Below are positions 50,160 through 59,358 of a DNA stretch of 64,000 nt, in pieces (the first letter of the stretch is position 1; each line of letters starts with the position of its first letter). The notes below the pieces were generated by a model. That model was given only the letters and a program-made list of their open reading frames with translations, made no database searches and was not told the DNA's origin. The position numbers were made by a program, and so were the translations under genes. Source of the stretch: Ga0077548 sp035440445 (GTDB taxonomy: Bacteria > Pseudomonadota > Alphaproteobacteria > Rhizobiales > Xanthobacteraceae). The DNA lies in contig DAORMJ010000006.1 in assembly GCA_035440445.1 (NCBI GenBank), positions 90,920 to 154,919 of the forward strand. Direction: 5' to 3'.

Positions 50160-52340
50160 TCAAGCGGCTGATTCGACGGCCTTTTCGGGCGCCGCCCGCC
50201 GCGCCCCGGCAATCGCCTTTTCCAGTCCCTGCCGATCCACCGGCTTCACCACGAAGCCATTCATGCCTGCGGCAAGACAGTTCGCGCGATCTTCCGGGAA
50301 GGCGTTCGCGGTCAGCGCGATCACCGGAACCCGGCTTGCGGACCCGCCCAATGCCCTGAGCCGGCGTGTTGCTTCGAGCCCATCCATTCCGGGAAGGTGC
50401 AGATCCATCAGCACCACGTCGTAAGGCGCGCCCATGGTATCGGCGCTTGCGACCGCGTTGACGGCGACCGCGCCGTCGGAAACGACGGTGACCCGGTGGC
50501 CCATCCGCGCGAGCAGAGCCTGCACCAGAAGCGCGTTGATGTCGTTGTCTTCGGCGACGAGAATCGAGAGGCTGTCTTTGCCCGGCGCTGCCGCAACATC
50601 GGCCTGCGCCATCTCGCTGGCAGAGGAATCAACTGCGGGATTTGCAAGCCGTTGCGCGAGGGTCAGCGCGCGCACGGGCTTGATGAGATAGCTCGCAAGT
50701 CCGCCTGCCTGCAGCCGCGGCAACTCGCGCCGCTCGGCCGGCGTCAGGAGCACATGGCAATGCGCCGCGTTGCGCTTCGCCGTTTCGAACAAGGCGAGCA
50801 CTTCGTCATGGCCGAACGCGCGGTCGATGATGCAATGGCTCCAGTGACGTTCCGGCAGAAGCGTTTCGGCAAACGAGCGGCTGTCTGCGGTCGCGACCCG
50901 CGCGCCCCATTGTTCGAGCTGCTTTGCAAGCAGAGGGGCGATCACCGAAGAAGGTGAAAGCACGAGGATGTCGTGGCCGGAGAAATCGGGCATCGTGTTG
51001 CCGCGTTCTTCGAGCGTCGGAAGAGCGACCGTGAATCGGAATTCCGCGCCGCCATCCGGCACGCTGGAAAGCGCGATCTCGCCGCCCATGCGCTCCACGA
51101 TCCGCGACGCGATCGCAAGACCGAGCCCGGTGCCGCCGTGCTTGCGCGTGAGCGTACCGTCGCCCTGTTCGAATTCCTCGAAGATGCGCGTCTGTGCGTC
51201 GGCTTCGATGCCGGGTCCGCTGTCGCGCACGCTGAAGCGGATCGCGTCCTTGTGCCGTTCGACCAGAACGGCAACGCCGCCCGCATCCGTGAACTTGACG
51301 GCATTGCCCGCGAGATTGAGCAGCACCTGCCGCAAACGCGCGGCGTCGCCGGAAACGATTTGCGGCAGATCGGCGCTGAAGAGTGCCGCGATCTCGATGC
51401 CCTTCGCCTGCGCGCGCGGCGACAGCAGTTCGACGACATCGGTGACGAGTTCGGCGAGATCGAAGGGTGCCGCTTCGAGTTCGATGCGGCCGGCTTCGAT
51501 CTTGGAGAAGTCCAGAATTTCCTCGATCAGACCGAGCAGCGCTTCTCCGGACGATTTCACGGCGCGCGCATAGGTCTGCTGCTCCTGGCTGAGCGGCGTC
51601 TCCAGAAGAAGATGCGTCATGCCGAGGATGCCGTTCAGCGGCGTGCGGACTTCGTGGCTCACCACGGCGAGGAAGCGCGATTTTGCGCGGTTCGCGGCTT
51701 CCGCCTGTTCGCGCGCTTCGCCGAGCGCCCGTTCGGTTGCAATGCGGGCAGTGATATCGCGGCCGGTGCGCTGTATCTCGACGACTTCGCCGCTGCCGTC
51801 GCGCACGGCCGCTTCTTTCCATGCGATCCAGCGCGGGCCGCTTTGCGTAGCGATTTCCTGATCGAACACCCGCGTGCCGTCTTCCATTTGTGTGCGAAGG
51901 CCGCCGCGCAGCACGGGCAAGCGGAGCGGCCTTCCGATGAGTTCGCGCGCTTCCTTGCCGCTCAGCGCAGCCATCGCGCTGCTGACATGCGTGACGCGGC
52001 CATGCTCGTCTTCGCGAACGACGTAATCGTCCTGTCCGTCGACGAGCGCGGTCAAATGCGCGAGACGCTCTTCGAGCGCCCAGATCTTGTCGTCGCGCGA
52101 CTCGACCTCTCCTTCGAGCCGTTCGGCTTTTTCGTGAAGTGCGATCGAGCGGCGGTTGAGGATGCCGAAGACGATGCCGATGGCGCAGGCGATCATTCCG
52201 CCGAGACCGATCCAGCCCAGATCCGGCCCGCCCGAAATCAGGTCCTGCGCGCGCGCCGCCGTCGGCGCAAGTGCTGCAACCAGGCCCGACAGGGCAAGCA
52301 GAACGGGATAAGCGAGGCGGTGGCGAACGGCATTCGTCAT
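50160..52340 (-). CDS. PAS-containing hybrid sensor histidine kinase with two receivers, one degenerate
   Basis: A 726-residue protein. Two N-terminal membrane segments (about 10-30 and 42-61) lead to a short coiled coil (70-100), a PAS domain (about 103-200), HisKA with H229 in FLAVVSHEVRTPLNGILGM, and an ATPase domain (DSGPGIEADA, GGTGLGLAIASRIV). A pseudo-receiver (about 455-565) has LSPSS in place of the acidic pair. A true C-terminal receiver (about 590-710) has ILVAEDNDIN, the phospho-Asp in VVLMDLHLPGMDG and Lys in VVKPVD. No cognate regulator is adjacent. Signal and output are unknown; phosphorelay through an Hpt protein is the usual route. Confidence 0.92.
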   Translation of the reverse strand: MTNAVRHRLAYPVLLALSGLVAALAPTAARAQDLISGGPDLGWIGLGGMIACAIGIVFGILNRRSIALHEKAERLEGEVESRDDKIWALEERLAHLTALVDGQDDYVVREDEHGRVTHVSSAMAALSGKEARELIGRPLRLPVLRGGLRTQMEDGTRVFDQEIATQSGPRWIAWKEAAVRDGSGEVVEIQRTGRDITARIATERALGEAREQAEAANRAKSRFLAVVSHEVRTPLNGILGMTHLLLETPLSQEQQTYARAVKSSGEALLGLIEEILDFSKIEAGRIELEAAPFDLAELVTDVVELLSPRAQAKGIEIAALFSADLPQIVSGDAARLRQVLLNLAGNAVKFTDAGGVAVLVERHKDAIRFSVRDSGPGIEADAQTRIFEEFEQGDGTLTRKHGGTGLGLAIASRIVERMGGEIALSSVPDGGAEFRFTVALPTLEERGNTMPDFSGHDILVLSPSSVIAPLLAKQLEQWGARVATADSRSFAETLLPERHWSHCIIDRAFGHDEVLALFETAKRNAAHCHVLLTPAERRELPRLQAGGLASYLIKPVRALTLAQRLANPAVDSSASEMAQADVAAAPGKDSLSILVAEDNDINALLVQALLARMGHRVTVVSDGAVAVNAVASADTMGAPYDVVLMDLHLPGMDGLEATRRLRALGGSASRVPVIALTANAFPEDRANCLAAGMNGFVVKPVDRQGLEKAIAGARRAAPEKAVESAA

Positions 52341-52474
52341 GACGAGACCTTGGACGCTAACTCTGGGACGCGAAACGTTCAGGGTCCAAGGATGACACCC
52401 GGCGGCTTAATGCAGGGAAAGCATGGGCAATTCGGCGGCTGAAAATGGAGCCGGTGGTTAAGCGGCGGTTAATG

Positions 52475-54013
52475 TCACGCCGCGAGTGCCACTCGATCTT
52501 GCGCTGCGCGGTAAGCAAGTGCCTCGGCAAGGTGCGGCCGTCCCACATTTTCCGCGCCGTCGAGATCGGCGATGGTCCGTGCGACCTTGAGCACGCGATG
52601 ATAGCCGCGTGCGGAGAGCCGCATGGCGTCCGCGGCATCGCGCAGAAGCGCGAGCCCGGCCGGGTCGGGTGCTGCAAGCTGTTCGATGAGCTTGGCGTCC
52701 GCTTCGGCGTTGGTGCGCAGATCGGAGCGGCCGAGCGAGCGGAATCGTGCGAGCGCGATTTCGCGCGCGGCCGCCACGCGCGCGGCGACTTCCCGGCTTC
52801 CTTCCGCGGGTGATGGCAAGACGAGATCGGCGGCAGAGACCGCAGGCACTTCGATATGCAGATCGATGCGGTCCATCAGCGGTCCCGATACGCGCGACTG
52901 ATAGTCGGCGGCGCAACGCACGTTTGCTGCGCGCTTGCAGGTGAAGCCGAGTTCGGTGGCGCGTCCGCAGCGGCAGGGGTTCATTGCGGCGACGAGCTGG
53001 AAGCGCGCGGGATAGGTCACGCGATGATTGACGCGCGCGATGACGGCATCGCCGCTTTCCAGCGGCTGGCGGAGCGAATCCAGCACCTGTGGCGAAAATT
53101 CCGGAAACTCGTCGAGAAAAAGCACGCCAAGATGAGCGAGCGAAACTTCACCGGGCCGCGCGCGTAATCCGCCGCCGATCATTGCCGCCATGCTCGCCGA
53201 ATGATGCGGGTTGCGAAACGGACGGCGGTTCGTGAGCGCCCCGCCTTCGATGGCGCCTGCAACCGACTGGATCATCGAGACTTCAAGCAATTCGGCGGGC
53301 GCGAGCGGCGGCAGGATGGTCGGCAATCTTGCCGCGAGCATGGATTTTCCGGAGCCGGGCGGACCCGCCATCAGGAGATTGTGGCCGCCTGCGGCCGCGA
53401 TCTCGAGCGCGCGTTTTGCGCTCTCCTGTCCCTTGATGTCTTTCAGGTCGAGCAGGCTCTCGTTCAACTCGCGGATTTTTGGCGAGGGCCGCGAGAGCAC
53501 CTGCGTGCCGCGCAGATGATTGACGAGTTGAAGCAGCGAACGCGGCGCAACGATTTCCATCTCGGGTGACGCCCATGCGGCTTCCGCGCCGCAGGCGGCA
53601 GGACAGATCAAGCCCTGCTCGCGCTCGTTGGCGGCGACCGCCGCAGGCAGCACGCCGGATACCGGCGCAAGCGAGCCATCGAGCCCGAGTTCGCCGACGA
53701 CCATCATGCCTTCTATGGCATCGGAGGGAATCGCGCCGATCGCGGCCATGAGCCCGAGCGCGATCGGCAGATCGTAATGGCTGCCTTCCTTCGGCAGGTC
53801 GGCCGGCGCGAGGTTGATGGTGATCCGCTTGGCCGGGAGCGCGAGGCCGGACGCAATCAGCGCCGCCCGCACGCGCTCGCGCGCCTCGGAAACCGCTTTG
53901 TCGGGCAGACCCACGATATTGAACGCGGGCAAGCCCGGCGCGACTTGTACCTGTACGTCGATCGGCCGCGCTTTCACGCCTTCGAAGGCTACGGTCGAAA
54001 CATGCTGCACCAT
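52475..54013 (-). CDS. YifB/ComM-family magnesium-chelatase-like ATPase
   Basis: A 512-residue AAA+ protein. An N-terminal Lon-protease-like fold (MVQHVSTVAFEGVKARPIDV) comes first, then Walker A GPPGSGKSMLA, Walker B LFLDEFPEF, a zinc-finger-like MNPCRCG...CKR region and a C-terminal Mg-chelatase domain ending YRAAQDRVALAA. ComM is a branch-migration helicase in natural transformation; the role in non-competent bacteria is open. Two ATGs compete: 54022 has the GGGGAG directly abutting it, while 54013 has it 9 bases away and gives the family N-terminus, so 54013 is chosen. Confidence 0.92.
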   Translation of the reverse strand: MVQHVSTVAFEGVKARPIDVQVQVAPGLPAFNIVGLPDKAVSEARERVRAALIASGLALPAKRITINLAPADLPKEGSHYDLPIALGLMAAIGAIPSDAIEGMMVVGELGLDGSLAPVSGVLPAAVAANEREQGLICPAACGAEAAWASPEMEIVAPRSLLQLVNHLRGTQVLSRPSPKIRELNESLLDLKDIKGQESAKRALEIAAAGGHNLLMAGPPGSGKSMLAARLPTILPPLAPAELLEVSMIQSVAGAIEGGALTNRRPFRNPHHSASMAAMIGGGLRARPGEVSLAHLGVLFLDEFPEFSPQVLDSLRQPLESGDAVIARVNHRVTYPARFQLVAAMNPCRCGRATELGFTCKRAANVRCAADYQSRVSGPLMDRIDLHIEVPAVSAADLVLPSPAEGSREVAARVAAAREIALARFRSLGRSDLRTNAEADAKLIEQLAAPDPAGLALLRDAADAMRLSARGYHRVLKVARTIADLDGAENVGRPHLAEALAYRAAQDRVALAA

Positions 54014-54100
54014 CGGGTGCATCTCCCCGCGCGGAATACAGCGAGGCTAACGGAACTCCGTTCGCTACGTCAAGAACAATAAGTGAACAAAATAGCGACC

Positions 54101-54574
54101 CTACTTCAGAATGCCGCGCAGATCGGCCAGACCCGGCACGGGCGTGCGCGCGCCTCCAACCTTCATGATGCCGCTTGCGCGCAGGACGGGCGCGCCATTG
54201 GCGCTGATGATGCATTGGCAGAACAGAAAGTTGCGGGTGGAGCGCAACAAGTCGGTGCGCCCCTCGATCCAGACGCCGCTCACCGCTGGCGAGAGGAAAT
54301 CCGCGGTCATGCTGACGGTCGGCGAGAAGCCGACGTCTTCCTCCGATTCGAATTTCGCGCCGATGCCGAGCTGCATGTCCGCGAAGGTCATCAACATGCC
54401 GCCATGACACATGCCGGCGATATTGCAGTGGCGCTTCTCGACACGCATGCCGAGCACGAGTTTCTTGCCGTCGCGCTTTACATAAAGCGGGCCGGTCAGC
54501 GCGAGAAAGTGCTCCATCGGCGGAAACGGAAATTCGATGAAGCCCGCAGGCACTGCGTTCGCTTCGATGTTCAT
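54101..54574 (-). CDS. PaaI-type hotdog thioesterase
   Basis: A 157-residue single-hotdog protein. The motif NIAGMCHGGMLMTFADMQLG corresponds to the active-site helix of the PaaI/4-hydroxybenzoyl-CoA thioesterase group, followed by VSMTADFLSPAVSGVWIEG. It probably hydrolyses an acyl- or aryl-CoA; the substrate is unknown. It overlaps the gshB stop by 4 bp on the same strand, so the two are likely cotranscribed. Confidence 0.85.
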   Translation of the reverse strand: MNIEANAVPAGFIEFPFPPMEHFLALTGPLYVKRDGKKLVLGMRVEKRHCNIAGMCHGGMLMTFADMQLGIGAKFESEEDVGFSPTVSMTADFLSPAVSGVWIEGRTDLLRSTRNFLFCQCIISANGAPVLRASGIMKVGGARTPVPGLADLRGILK

Positions 54575-55509
54575 TTGCGCTTGCTCTCGATGGCGTCCCA
54601 GATCATGGCCGCGACGTCCGGCCCGCCGAGATTCTTGATCGCGCGAATGCCGGTAGGCGAGGTCACATTGATTTCGGTGAGCCAGCCGCCGATGACGTCG
54701 ATGCCGGTGAAGAGGAGCCCGCGTTTTTTAAGTTCGGGTCCCAGCCGGTCGCAGATTTCGCGCTCGCGGGCCGAGAGATCGGTTTTCTTCGGCGAGCCGC
54801 CGCGCACCATGTTCGAGCGCAGATCGCCTTCCGCCGGTACGCGGTTCACCGCGCCCGCGAATTCGCCGTCGACCAGAATGATGCGTTTGTCGCCGTCTTT
54901 TACCTCGGGAAGAAATTTCTGCACGACCCAAGCCTCGCGGAACGTCACCGAGAAGAGATCGAACAAGGATCCGAAATTGAGATCGTCCGGCGAGATGCGG
55001 AAAACGGATTCACCGCCTTTGCCGTACAAGGGCTTCATCACGATGTCTTTGTGCTGCGCGCGGAACGCCTTGATCTCTTCGAGGTCGCGCGTGATCAGCG
55101 TCGGCGGCATCAGATCCGGGAATTCCATCACGAACATTTTCTCGGGCGCGTTGCGCACCGAGCGCGGGTCGTTCACGACCAGCGTATTCGGCAACTTCTC
55201 CAGAAGATGCGTGGCCGTGATGTAATGCATATCGAACGGCGGATCCTGCCGCATCAGGATCACGTCGAAGGATGCAAGATTGGCGCGCTCCGGCGCGCCG
55301 AGCGTGAAATGATCGCCCGCCTGGTCTCGCACGCTGAGCGGATGCACGCTTGCGAAAACCTGCGTGTCGATGAGCGCGAGTTTGTCCGGCGTGTAATAGG
55401 AGATTGCGTGACCGCGACGTTGCGCTTCGAGCAGCATCGCGAAGGTGGAATCGCCCGCGATCTTGATCCGCTCGATCGGGTCCATCTGAACGGCGACTTT
55501 CAGTGCCAC
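54571..55509 (-). CDS. gshB: glutathione synthetase
   Basis: A 312-residue ATP-grasp ligase joining gamma-glutamylcysteine and glycine. It opens VAVQMDPIERIKIAGDSTFAM, and includes LMRQDPPFDMHYITATHLLE, VVNDPRSVRNAPEKMF, VMKPLYGKGGESVFRI and the C-terminal GIDVIGGWLTEINVTSPTGI. Length fits the family (about 315). It lies 12 bp downstream of yraN in the rsmI-yraN-gshB-thioesterase run, a conserved order in Rhizobiales. Confidence 0.97.
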   Translation of the reverse strand: MALKVAVQMDPIERIKIAGDSTFAMLLEAQRRGHAISYYTPDKLALIDTQVFASVHPLSVRDQAGDHFTLGAPERANLASFDVILMRQDPPFDMHYITATHLLEKLPNTLVVNDPRSVRNAPEKMFVMEFPDLMPPTLITRDLEEIKAFRAQHKDIVMKPLYGKGGESVFRISPDDLNFGSLFDLFSVTFREAWVVQKFLPEVKDGDKRIILVDGEFAGAVNRVPAEGDLRSNMVRGGSPKKTDLSAREREICDRLGPELKKRGLLFTGIDVIGGWLTEINVTSPTGIRAIKNLGGPDVAAMIWDAIESKRK

Positions 55510-55521
55510 GTCAAGAACTCC

Positions 55522-55905
55522 CTAATATTCCGCCTCGAAGGCCGCCTCGATATGACGCGGAAGCCGCTTCGGCGCAATCAGCACGGCGTCGAAACGCAGG
55601 TCATGGCTCATATGTTCGGGATGCGTTGCCAGCCACGCCTCGGCCGCCGCGGTGATGCGCCTGCGCTGCCGTGGCAGCACCGATTCCGCTGCGGCATCGA
55701 GGCTTGCGCGGGTCTTCACCTCGACAAAGACGATGAGGTTTCCCCGCTTCACCACGAGATCGATCTCTCCCGCCGGGCTTTTCCATCGCCGCGCCAGAGT
55801 GCGGTAGCCTTTGGCGGCGAGATAAAGCGCGGCTCGCGACTCGGCCGAGACGCCGCGCAGGAAAGCCTCCTTGCGCCGGGCGTCGCCATTCCGCGGAGCG
55901 GTCAC
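55522..55905 (-). CDS. YraN/UPF0102 endonuclease-like protein
   Basis: A 127-residue protein with the PD-(D/E)XK nuclease core seen in Holliday-junction resolvase relatives. It shows AALYLAAKGYRTLARRWKSPAGEIDLVVKR (E..D; split by the key residues GEIDLV) and then FVEVKTRASLD. The reaction in vivo is not established. It overlaps rsmI by 4 bp; the rsmI-yraN pair is conserved across proteobacteria. Confidence 0.9.
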   Translation of the reverse strand: MTAPRNGDARRKEAFLRGVSAESRAALYLAAKGYRTLARRWKSPAGEIDLVVKRGNLIVFVEVKTRASLDAAAESVLPRQRRRITAAAEAWLATHPEHMSHDLRFDAVLIAPKRLPRHIEAAFEAEY

Positions 55906-56798
55906 TTCTTCTCCGCAAGCGCGAGCGCACGCGCGTAGATTTCCTTGCGCGACAATCCGGTTTCGGCGGCGACAGCGCTTGCGGCATCTTTGAGCGAAAG
56001 CTTCTCCATCGCGGCGACGATCTTGCGATCGATGTCAGCGCCGTCCGGTTCGGACTCCGCGCTGGGAGGACCGGCCACCACGACGATCTCTCCTTTCGGC
56101 GCGCCAGCTTCTTCATAGTGAGAGGCAAGGGCTGCGAGCGTTCCGCGCCTTACTTCTTCAAAAGCCTTGGTGAGTTCGCGGCAAACCGCGCCATCGCGCG
56201 CGCCCAGTGTCTGCGCCATGTCGGCAAGCGAATCGGCAAGGCGAGGGCCGCTTTCGTAAAAGATGAGCGAGGCCGGAATTGCGCGGAGTTCGGATAATCT
56301 TGTTTTTCGCGCACCGCTTTTCGGCGGCAGAAAACCCTCGAAGAAAAACCGGTCGGACGGCAAGCCCGCCGACACGAGGGCCGCCAATGCGGCAGACGCG
56401 CCGGGGATCGGAAAGACCCGATAGCCTTCCGCGATCGCCGCTTCCACCAGCTTGAAGCCGGGATCGGAAACGAGCGGCGTCCCTGCGTCGGAGACCAGCG
56501 CGACAGCGGAGCCTTTTTCGAGTTCTGCAAGTACTCGCGGGCGAACGCTTGCGGCGTTATGATCGTGATAGGCAAGAAGCTTCGGCGAAAGCTGATGACG
56601 GTCGAGGAGCTTTCGCGTGACACGCGTGTCTTCGCAGAGCACGAGGTCGGCCGCGCGTAAGACATCGAGCGCGCGGAGCGTGATATCGCGCAGATTGCCG
56701 ATCGGCGTCGCGACGACATAGAGGCCCGGGGCAAGGCGTCCGCGTTGCGGCGTTTCGTGCGCGGAGGGCTGCGCTGGTTCCATGTCGCTATGGTGCAT
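55902..56798 (-). CDS. rsmI: 16S rRNA 2'-O-ribose C1402 methyltransferase
   Basis: A 298-residue SAM-dependent methyltransferase of the tetrapyrrole-methylase fold. The sequence has GLYVVATPIGNLRDITLRAL, LCEDTRVTRKLLDRH, ALVSDAGTPLVSDPGFKLVEAA and FPIPGASAALAALVSAGLP. It modifies C1402 in the ribosomal decoding centre together with RsmH. The start at 56798 (MHHSDMEP) or the ATG at 56783 are both possible. It is divergent from the LpoA-like gene. Confidence 0.95.
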   Translation of the reverse strand: MHHSDMEPAQPSAHETPQRGRLAPGLYVVATPIGNLRDITLRALDVLRAADLVLCEDTRVTRKLLDRHQLSPKLLAYHDHNAASVRPRVLAELEKGSAVALVSDAGTPLVSDPGFKLVEAAIAEGYRVFPIPGASAALAALVSAGLPSDRFFFEGFLPPKSGARKTRLSELRAIPASLIFYESGPRLADSLADMAQTLGARDGAVCRELTKAFEEVRRGTLAALASHYEEAGAPKGEIVVVAGPPSAESEPDGADIDRKIVAAMEKLSLKDAASAVAAETGLSRKEIYARALALAEKK

Positions 56799-56946
56799 GA
56801 TTTCTTAACAGGCTTCGCGGAAAATACCGGACGGATGGATCGGAAACACCAAAACGCCAGTTTGTTCAGCACCTTAGCCGATTTTTGACAGAGGGGCGAC
56901 AGGCTTGCACTTTGGGCCTAAGAAGCGGGATCAAGGACGAGTAAGC

Positions 56947-58191
56947 GTGCGTAGCAAGAACAGCAAAGACGGACAGAACGAAACGGCCTCGCGGCTCTGG
57001 ACACGCCGCAGCGCCTTGCTGCTTCCGGCTGGCCTCATGCTATCCGCCTGCTCCTCGACCATGCCGAGCTTCATGAGCGATTCTTCTTCCGCTCCCGATG
57101 CGCCGCCCGCGCCGAACAACCAGATCGAAACGCAACCGCTGCAGAATATTGGCGGCGGCAATATCCGCGTCGGACTGATTCTCTCCTTGAGCGGTGCCGG
57201 AAACGCTGGCGTCGCGGCGCAATCCATGCGCAACGCCGCAGAACTCGCGCTCGCGGAATTCAACAATCCGAACATTCAGCTCATCGTGAAGGACGACGGC
57301 GGCACGGCGCAGGGTGCGCAAGCCGCAGCCCAGGCCGCGATCGCCGAAGGTGCGGAGATCATTCTCGGTCCGCTCTTCAGTCATGCCGTCGCAGCCGCCG
57401 GGCAGGTGACGCGCACGCGCAGCGTGCCGATGATCGCCTTCTCGACGGACTCCAACGTCGCCGCGCGCGGCATTTATCTGTTGAGCTTCCAGCCGGAAAA
57501 CGACATCGACCGCGTCATCAGTTTCGGCGTGGCGCGCGGACGCAAGTCCATCACCGGCTTCGTTCCCGACAATGCCTACGGCAATGTGGTGGAAGCCGCG
57601 ATCAAGCAATATGCCTCGTCGCGTGGCGCGAAGGTGAATGCGGTGGAGCGCTATAGTGCTGCAACCGGCGGCGCGCTTTCCGCGGTACGGCGCGCGCAGC
57701 CCGTATTCCGCATCACCGACCTCATCATTCTCGCAGACGGTGCGCAGGCGACTCAGCAGATGCTGCAGGCCTTGGGCTCGGCCGGGGTGTCTCCGCGCCG
57801 CGTGCAGTTCGCAGGCACCGGCCTGTGGGACGATCAGAACGTCTTCGCTATCAAGGAACTGGAAGGCGCGTGGTTCGCCGCACCCGACGAAGCGGGCTTC
57901 CGCGGCTTCGCGCAGCGCTATCGCGCGCGTTACGGCTCCGATCCTGCGCGCACTGCAAGCCTTGCTTATGATGCGGTGTCGCTCGTCGCGCAGCTTGTGA
58001 AGACGCAAGGGCCGAACCGCTTCACCGAGGAAGTGCTGACGAGCCGCTCAGGCTTTGCGGGCGTGGACGGCGTGTTTCGTTTCCGCAATGACGGCACCTG
58101 CGAGCGCTCGCTTTCCGTCATGGAAATTCGCGGCAATGGCGCGCGCGTGTTGCAGCCCGCGCCAAATAACTTCAATAGCGCCGCACTTTAA
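56947..58191 (+). CDS. LpoA/LppC-type penicillin-binding-protein activator lipoprotein
   Basis: A 414-residue lipoprotein. A signal peptide with lipobox LSAC (LLLPAGLMLSACSS) precedes a periplasmic-binding-protein fold related to ABC-type branched-chain amino-acid receptors and LpoA (GNIRVGLILSLSGAGNAGVAAQSM, GPLFSHAVAAAGQVTRTRSV, GFVPDNAYGNVVEAA). In enterics LpoA activates PBP1A; that function is assumed, not proven, in this group. Start: GTG 56947 has AAGGA nine bases upstream and gives a normal n-region; TTG 56905 is an alternative that adds 14 residues. Confidence 0.85.
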   Translation: MRSKNSKDGQNETASRLWTRRSALLLPAGLMLSACSSTMPSFMSDSSSAPDAPPAPNNQIETQPLQNIGGGNIRVGLILSLSGAGNAGVAAQSMRNAAELALAEFNNPNIQLIVKDDGGTAQGAQAAAQAAIAEGAEIILGPLFSHAVAAAGQVTRTRSVPMIAFSTDSNVAARGIYLLSFQPENDIDRVISFGVARGRKSITGFVPDNAYGNVVEAAIKQYASSRGAKVNAVERYSAATGGALSAVRRAQPVFRITDLIILADGAQATQQMLQALGSAGVSPRRVQFAGTGLWDDQNVFAIKELEGAWFAAPDEAGFRGFAQRYRARYGSDPARTASLAYDAVSLVAQLVKTQGPNRFTEEVLTSRSGFAGVDGVFRFRNDGTCERSLSVMEIRGNGARVLQPAPNNFNSAAL

Positions 58192-58212
58192 TTCGATCGT
58201 TCAGAAAGACGC

Positions 58213-59358
58213 TTAAGCCGCGAGATCGGCGACGATCGCGTCGAGCAGCGGAAAGCCCGACGGCGTAACCCGCAGTCTTGCATTGTCGCTGCGCTCGATC
58301 ATGCCTTCGCTTTCCAGGAATGAAACGCGTTCGGGATTGAGCGAAACCCCGGTCAGCTTCTCGAAACGCGCGATGTCGATGCCTTCCGCGAGCCGAAGAC
58401 CCATGACCAGCATTTCGTCGGCTTGTTCGATCAGCGACAGCTTTTCTTCTTCGACCAATCCATGCCCTCGCTCTTCGACAAGCGCCAGCCAGCGCTCGGG
58501 GTGTTTTTCGGTGGAGGTTGCGATCCGCGCGCCGTCCGCGCCAATGCGCCCATGCGCGCCGGGGCCGACCCCGGCATATTCCTGATAGCGCCAATAGACG
58601 AGGTTATGACGCGATTCCGCGCCCGCCTTGGCATGATTGGAAATCTCGTAAGCGGGCATGGCGCGCGCTTCGCAGAGTTCTTGCGTGACGTCCCACAAGG
58701 CGCGCGCGGTATCGGGATCGGGCGTCACCAGTTTGCCTGCGCGGTGCAATAGTTCGAACGCGGTGCCGGGCTCGATCGTTAGTTGGTAGAGCGAAAGATG
58801 CTCGGGCGCAAAGGTAAGTGCCTTGGTCAATTCCGCGCGCCACGCGTCCGGCGATTGGTCGGGACGCGCATAGATCAGGTCGAAGGAAATACGCGGGAAA
58901 TTTTCGCGCGCGACTTCGACCGCCGCCAGCGCTTCCGCGGCGCTGTGCATGCGGCCGAGGTTCTTCAAGGAAACATCGTCGAGCGCCTGCACGCCGAGAG
59001 AAACGCGGTTCACGCCTGCCGCGCGATAGCCGCGAAAGCGCTCCGCTTCCACGCTCGTCGGATTGGCTTCGAGCGTGATCTCGGCGTCCTTTGCGATGGT
59101 CCAATGCCGCGCGATCTCGTCGAGCACGCTTTGCACGGTCGCGGGCTGCATCAGTGAGGGCGTGCCGCCGCCGAAGAAGATGCTCGTTACTTCGCGGGAC
59201 GCGACCTGTTCTTTCACATAGGCCAGTTCACGCGCGATGCCGCGTGCATAGCGCGCTTCATCCGGCTTCTCGTGACGGACATGCGAATTGAAATCGCAAT
59301 AGGGACACTTTGCGAGGCAGAACGGCCAATGCACATAGACGCCGAATGCCTCAGCCAA
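58213..59358 (-). CDS. hemW: HemW-type radical SAM protein (haem chaperone)
   Basis: A 381-residue protein. The radical SAM cysteines are C14, C18 and C21 in GVYVHWPFCLAKCPYCDFNS, then SIFFGGGTPSLM and the HemW C-terminal domain (HNLVYWRYQEYAGVGPGAHG, LRLAEGIDIARFEKL). Older annotations call it coproporphyrinogen oxidase HemN, but HemN proper has an extra N-terminal region; HemW binds and transfers haem. I place the start at TTG 59358, with GGAGG about six bases before; another TTG lies at 59373. Either way it overlaps rdgB. Confidence 0.92.
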   Translation of the reverse strand: MAEAFGVYVHWPFCLAKCPYCDFNSHVRHEKPDEARYARGIARELAYVKEQVASREVTSIFFGGGTPSLMQPATVQSVLDEIARHWTIAKDAEITLEANPTSVEAERFRGYRAAGVNRVSLGVQALDDVSLKNLGRMHSAAEALAAVEVARENFPRISFDLIYARPDQSPDAWRAELTKALTFAPEHLSLYQLTIEPGTAFELLHRAGKLVTPDPDTARALWDVTQELCEARAMPAYEISNHAKAGAESRHNLVYWRYQEYAGVGPGAHGRIGADGARIATSTEKHPERWLALVEERGHGLVEEEKLSLIEQADEMLVMGLRLAEGIDIARFEKLTGVSLNPERVSFLESEGMIERSDNARLRVTPSGFPLLDAIVADLAA

